64,000 bases of DNA, taken from NCBI GenBank assembly GCA_022826705.1, contig JAJDUJ010000025.1:92956-156955 (forward strand), written 5' to 3'. Each line of letters starts with the position of its first letter. The stretch's first letter is position 1. The translations under genes were made by a program, and so were the position numbers. The stretch comes from Acidimicrobiia bacterium. Its GTDB lineage: Bacteria > Actinomycetota > Acidimicrobiia > Acidimicrobiales > Bin134. The notes beneath the pieces are model-generated. The model was not told where the DNA came from. It saw only the letters and a list, made by a program, of their open reading frames with translations, and did no database searches. Below are positions 61,392 through 64,000 of the stretch, piece after piece.

Positions 61392-62477
61392 GTGGATTTC
61401 TCCTTTTCCGAGCAGGAGCAGGCGGTCGCCGATCTGAGCCGTCAGATTCTGGGCGACTTGTCGACCCCGGAGCGGCACAAGCATTTGGAGGCCGATGGCC
61501 TGACCCACGATGACTACGTGTGGGAGGAGTTGTGCGTTGCCGGGCTGGTGGGTGTGTCGTTGCCCGAGGAGTGCGGCGGGGGCGGGTTGGGCTTTCTGGC
61601 CACCTGCCTGATGCTGGAGGAGATCGGGCGCACCACCGCCCGAGTGCCGTTTCTGGCGCCGGTGGCGGCGATGGCGGTGGCCGAGTTCGATCCCGACGAA
61701 GATCTGCTGGCGGAGATGGCCACCGGATCGGCGCTGGTGTCGCCAGCCCTGGTGGAGCCGGGCCGCGACCCTGGCGAACCCTCTGCGACGGCGGTGGCGG
61801 CCGGTGATGGCTGGACGGTGACCGGCACCAAGGAGATGGTCCCGTTCGCCGATCAGGCCGAGTGCTTCTTGGTACCCGCATCCACGAGCCACGGCGTCGG
61901 GCTGTTCTTGGTACACAACACCGCCCCATCGGCGGAGGTTGTGCCCCAGGAGGCCACCTCGGGCCTGGTCGAGGGCAAGGTGGTGCTGGCTGATGCGCCC
62001 GCCGATCGGCTGGGCACCGGCGCAGAGGCGGTGGACTGGCTGGTGCAGCGGTGTACGGCGGCGCTGAGCGCGGTGGCCGTGGGCGTGGTGAGCGAGGCTC
62101 TGCGGCTGACCGCGGCCTACACCAGCGAGCGGGAGCAGTTCGGCCGCCCCATCGCCACCTTCCAGGCCGTCGGCCAGCGGGTGGGCGACGCCTACATCGA
62201 CACCGAGGCCATCCGGCTCACCGCTCTGCAAGCCTGCTGGCGCCTCGACCAGGGTTTGGAGGCCTCCACCGAGGTGGCCGTGGCCAAGTACTGGGCCGCC
62301 GACGGCGGCCAGCGGGTGGCCAACGCCGCCCAACACCTCCACGGCGGCATGGGCGTAGACCGCGACTACCCCCTGTGGCGCTACTACGTGTGGGCCAAGC
62401 ACCTTGAGCTCTCGCTGGGCGGGTCCACCTCCCAACTCCTACGCATCGGCGAAGCCCTCGCCGCCGGCACCGCCTGA
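61392..62477 (+). CDS. Acyl-CoA dehydrogenase (FadE-type, possibly non-catalytic-type subunit)
   Basis: A 361-residue ACAD: DFSFSEQEQAVADLSRQIL N-terminus, VSLPEECGGGGLGFLATCLMLEEIGRT, TAAYTSEREQFGRPIATFQAVGQRVGDAYID and AAQHLHGGMGVDRDYPLWRYYVWAKHLELSLGG. It is shorter than typical FadEs and the FAD/substrate region is weak, like the beta-type partner in actinobacterial heterotetrameric ACADs; no alpha partner is adjacent. Start GTG 61392. Divergent from the cyclotransferase. Confidence 0.85.
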   Translation: MDFSFSEQEQAVADLSRQILGDLSTPERHKHLEADGLTHDDYVWEELCVAGLVGVSLPEECGGGGLGFLATCLMLEEIGRTTARVPFLAPVAAMAVAEFDPDEDLLAEMATGSALVSPALVEPGRDPGEPSATAVAAGDGWTVTGTKEMVPFADQAECFLVPASTSHGVGLFLVHNTAPSAEVVPQEATSGLVEGKVVLADAPADRLGTGAEAVDWLVQRCTAALSAVAVGVVSEALRLTAAYTSEREQFGRPIATFQAVGQRVGDAYIDTEAIRLTALQACWRLDQGLEASTEVAVAKYWAADGGQRVANAAQHLHGGMGVDRDYPLWRYYVWAKHLELSLGGSTSQLLRIGEALAAGTA

Positions 62478-62518
62478 GGCCATTCGCTCTGGGCTTGGGC
62501 AAATCGAAGTAGCGGCAA

Positions 62519-63475
62519 GTGGCACGGCTCTTCCCTGAGATTGAGCCCCATGACTATGGCCTTATGGATGCTGGCGACGGCAACAAAGTGTATTGGGAGA
62601 CGTGTGGCAACCCGGAGGGCAAGCCGGCGGTAGCTGTTCACGGCGGGCCAGGGAGCGGCTGCACTCCGACGCATCGGCGGTTCTTCGACCCTTCCCTCTA
62701 CCGGATCGTTCTGTTCGATCAGCGGGGCTCAGGCCGGAGTACTCCGCATGCTGGTGATGGGGGCACGAGCCTGGAGCACAACACGACAAGCCACCTCGTG
62801 CAGGACATGGAACGGCTCCGGTCTCATCTGGGCATTGACCGCTGGCTGGTGTTCGGCAACAGCTGGGGGTCAACGCTTGCGCTGGTCTACGGCCAGCAGC
62901 ACCCCGAGAGCGTGTCAGAGATGGTGCTGCTGGCGGTGACTACGTCCGATAGCGAGCAGATTCGCTGGCTCTACCATGGCGCGGGTCAATTCTTCCCGGA
63001 ACCTTGGGAGCGGTTTCGTGTAGGTGCAGGAGTCAGCGGTCCGGATGAAGACCTTGTTGGTGCCTACTACTGCCTTCTCAACAGTCCTGATCCCGATGTC
63101 CGCGAGCGTGCGGCCGCCGAGTGGTGCCGCTGGGAGGACGCAGTCGTCGGAGGGAGTCCCCAGGCCGGGCCGAATCCCCGCTACAACGATCCCCGCTTCT
63201 GTATGGCGTTTGCCCGCATTGTGACCCACTACTTCCATCACAAGGCTTGGCTCGCGCCCCGCCAGATCATGCGCAATGCCCACCGTCTCAACAGCATTCC
63301 CGCAGCGTTGATCCACGGCCGCCATGACATAAGCGCCCAGCTCTCCACCGCCACCGAGCTCGCCGATGCCTGGCCGTCAAGCGAGCTATTGGTCGTCGAG
63401 TCGGGCCACCAAGCCGGAGACCCTGCAATGGTGAGGGCGGCCGTCGAAGCCACGAGTCAATTTGGTCGCCAGTAG
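62519..63475 (+). CDS. pip: Proline iminopeptidase
   Basis: A 318-residue alpha/beta hydrolase of peptidase family S33 that removes N-terminal proline. Motifs: VAVHGGPGSGCTPTHRRFFDP (oxyanion hole HGGPG), LFDQRGSGRSTPHA, nucleophile Ser in VFGNSWGSTLALVYG, catalytic Asp in IHGRHDI and His in VVESGHQAGD. GTG start 62519. Length matches. Last intact gene before the truncated DUF5615 gene and the possible mobile element. Confidence 0.94.
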   Translation: MARLFPEIEPHDYGLMDAGDGNKVYWETCGNPEGKPAVAVHGGPGSGCTPTHRRFFDPSLYRIVLFDQRGSGRSTPHAGDGGTSLEHNTTSHLVQDMERLRSHLGIDRWLVFGNSWGSTLALVYGQQHPESVSEMVLLAVTTSDSEQIRWLYHGAGQFFPEPWERFRVGAGVSGPDEDLVGAYYCLLNSPDPDVRERAAAEWCRWEDAVVGGSPQAGPNPRYNDPRFCMAFARIVTHYFHHKAWLAPRQIMRNAHRLNSIPAALIHGRHDISAQLSTATELADAWPSSELLVVESGHQAGDPAMVRAAVEATSQFGRQ

Positions 63476-63560
63476 CTCAGATTCGGTGGTTCACGATTCC
63501 CGACAGGAGTTTGGCGGTGCTCATCCTGGTGGAGACCGCCAGCCGACAAGTTGTGTGTAC

Positions 63561-63866
63561 TCAGGGCCAGTGGGGGCCGGGGTAGGGGTTGGGGTTTTGG
63601 GTGGCCCATTGGTGGAGGTGCTGAGCCAGGTGATGTGCCAGTCCGCCACCGTGGGGATGGTCGGCTTTGCGAACCAGGACGACCGGGACGCACGGGTCGT
63701 CACTGGCAAGGCGCTGGGCGGAGATTGCGGCAAAGTCTGCAAAGTTCTCAGTGACCATGACCCTGTCTTGCTCCAGCGCTGTGGCGTAGACAGACTCGTC
63801 ATCTGCTCCGGCGAGTCCGGAGGCAACAACGCTGAGGGCATCATGGCCTAGTGCATTTAGCCTGAA
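63561..63866 (-). pseudogene. DUF5615 PIN-like (toxin-type) protein, 5'-truncated
   Basis: About 100 residues reading RLNALGHDALSVVASGLAGADDESVYATALEQDRVMVTENFADFAAI are clearly the DUF5615/Mut7-C PIN-like family, which often act as toxins with a DUF433 antitoxin. The family's first ~15 residues, including the first acidic residue of the active site (usually LLDE or LVDA), are missing. Instead the frame runs into Pro-rich non-homologous sequence beyond about 63866. Truncation coincides with sequence that looks like an insertion-element edge. No antitoxin is seen. Probably non-functional. Confidence 0.65.
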
Positions 63867-63913
63867 TCCACTGGTTGGGTGGGGTTGTGGTGGTTGGGGG
63901 TCCGTTGGAAAGG

Positions 63914-63971
63914 CCTCCTGACATGGGAGAATGCCGGTGTAGTCGCCGGGCATTTTCGCCGTGTGAGGAGG
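63914..63971 (+). other. 58-nt imperfect dyad that can sequester a ribosome-binding site
   Basis: CCTCCT at 63914-63919 can pair with AGGAGG at 63966-63971, and GAATGCC with GGCATTTTC further in, forming a long imperfect hairpin around an 8-nt loop. AGGAGG is the Shine-Dalgarno of the GTG at 63980. Such structures upstream of transposase genes block read-through translation. It may equally be part of an insertion-sequence end. Confidence 0.5.
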
Positions 63972-63979
63972 CACTTTCT

Positions 63980-64000
63980 GTGGGCAGTGTATCTGGTGGG
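63980..64000 (+). CDS. Start of an unidentified gene running off the window
   Basis: GTG 63980 opens a frame (MGSVSGG) to the window end, eight bases after GAGGAGG (63965-63971), an excellent ribosome site. Only seven codons are visible, so the product is unknown; a transposase is a guess from the upstream dyad and the adjacent truncated gene. Confidence 0.4.

Noticed and set aside
1..64000. CRISPR array, rRNA operon, prophage or replication origin
   Set aside because: No regularly spaced repeats, rRNA sequence, phage structural genes or DnaA-box cluster were seen.

Overview
This 64 kb window is gene-dense, GC-rich DNA. It uses many GTG starts and four-base ATGA overlaps. The content fits a high-GC Actinobacteriota chromosome, most likely an uncultured Acidimicrobiia-type lineage: an F420-type LLM oxidoreductase, CarD, a GlpR/SepX-like membrane protein, a UvrD2-type helicase with HRDC, TldD/TldE, and many SDR and acyl-CoA enzymes. 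The taxonomic guess is inference; no rRNA is present.

Layout. 0-6.4 kb: end of an ABC exporter, an NfuA-like Fe-S protein, a D-aminoacylase-type amidohydrolase and a UvrD/HRDC helicase. 6.3-10 kb (minus): dxs, a PAP2/inositolphosphotransferase-like protein and an LPG-synthase-type membrane protein. 10-17.4 kb: a ThDP enzyme, tldD, tldE, uppP, an orphan SAF protein, MTA phosphorylase and an FmdB zinc ribbon. 17.6-21.7 kb: plsY-moeA-moaA-moaC and a GlpR/SepX-like protein, then tRNA-Ala(CGC). 21.9-45.6 kb: an acyl-CoA and redox region with an APH-type kinase, six SDRs, two acyl-CoA ligases, an acyl-CoA dehydrogenase, thiolase, crotonase, CoA-transferase, a sulfite-oxidase-type molybdoenzyme, RsgA, a VIT1 transporter, methyltransferases and an MFS pump. 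46-54 kb: a UGSC selenoprotein locus followed by a dipeptide-type ABC importer with two tandem binding proteins. 54-58 kb (minus): the ATP-grasp / alpha-E / transglutaminase trio, tRNA-Pro and carD. 58-64 kb: a conserved hypothetical, DUF429, glutaminyl cyclotransferase, an acyl-CoA dehydrogenase, prolyl aminopeptidase, a truncated DUF5615 gene and the edge of what may be an insertion element.

Main discovery. Two genes appear to be read through in-frame UGA codons as selenocysteine. One (47085-47624, minus) is a UGSC-family protein. Its TGA-GGC-TCG-TGT run encodes the diagnostic U-G-S-C motif and is followed by a perfect 7-bp hairpin at bacterial SECIS spacing. The other (39775-40842, plus) is a Rv2258c-like SAM methyltransferase. 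Its TGA sits where I recall relatives having Cys (U-V-P-C), the reading frame then continues for 50 family-typical residues, and a GC-rich hairpin with a GGUC apical loop follows. I do not know this second type as an established selenoprotein. Conventional gene calling would truncate or split both. No selA, selB, selC or selD lies in the window.

Other points of note: a 23-nt near-repeat of the tRNA-Glu 3' end flanks an SDR gene like an attachment-site pair; an amber codon interrupts the second binding protein; a transglutaminase-like protein ends in eight glutamines; one SDR has Asn in place of the catalytic Lys; and at the right edge a long dyad can sequester the ribosome-binding site of a gene running off the window.
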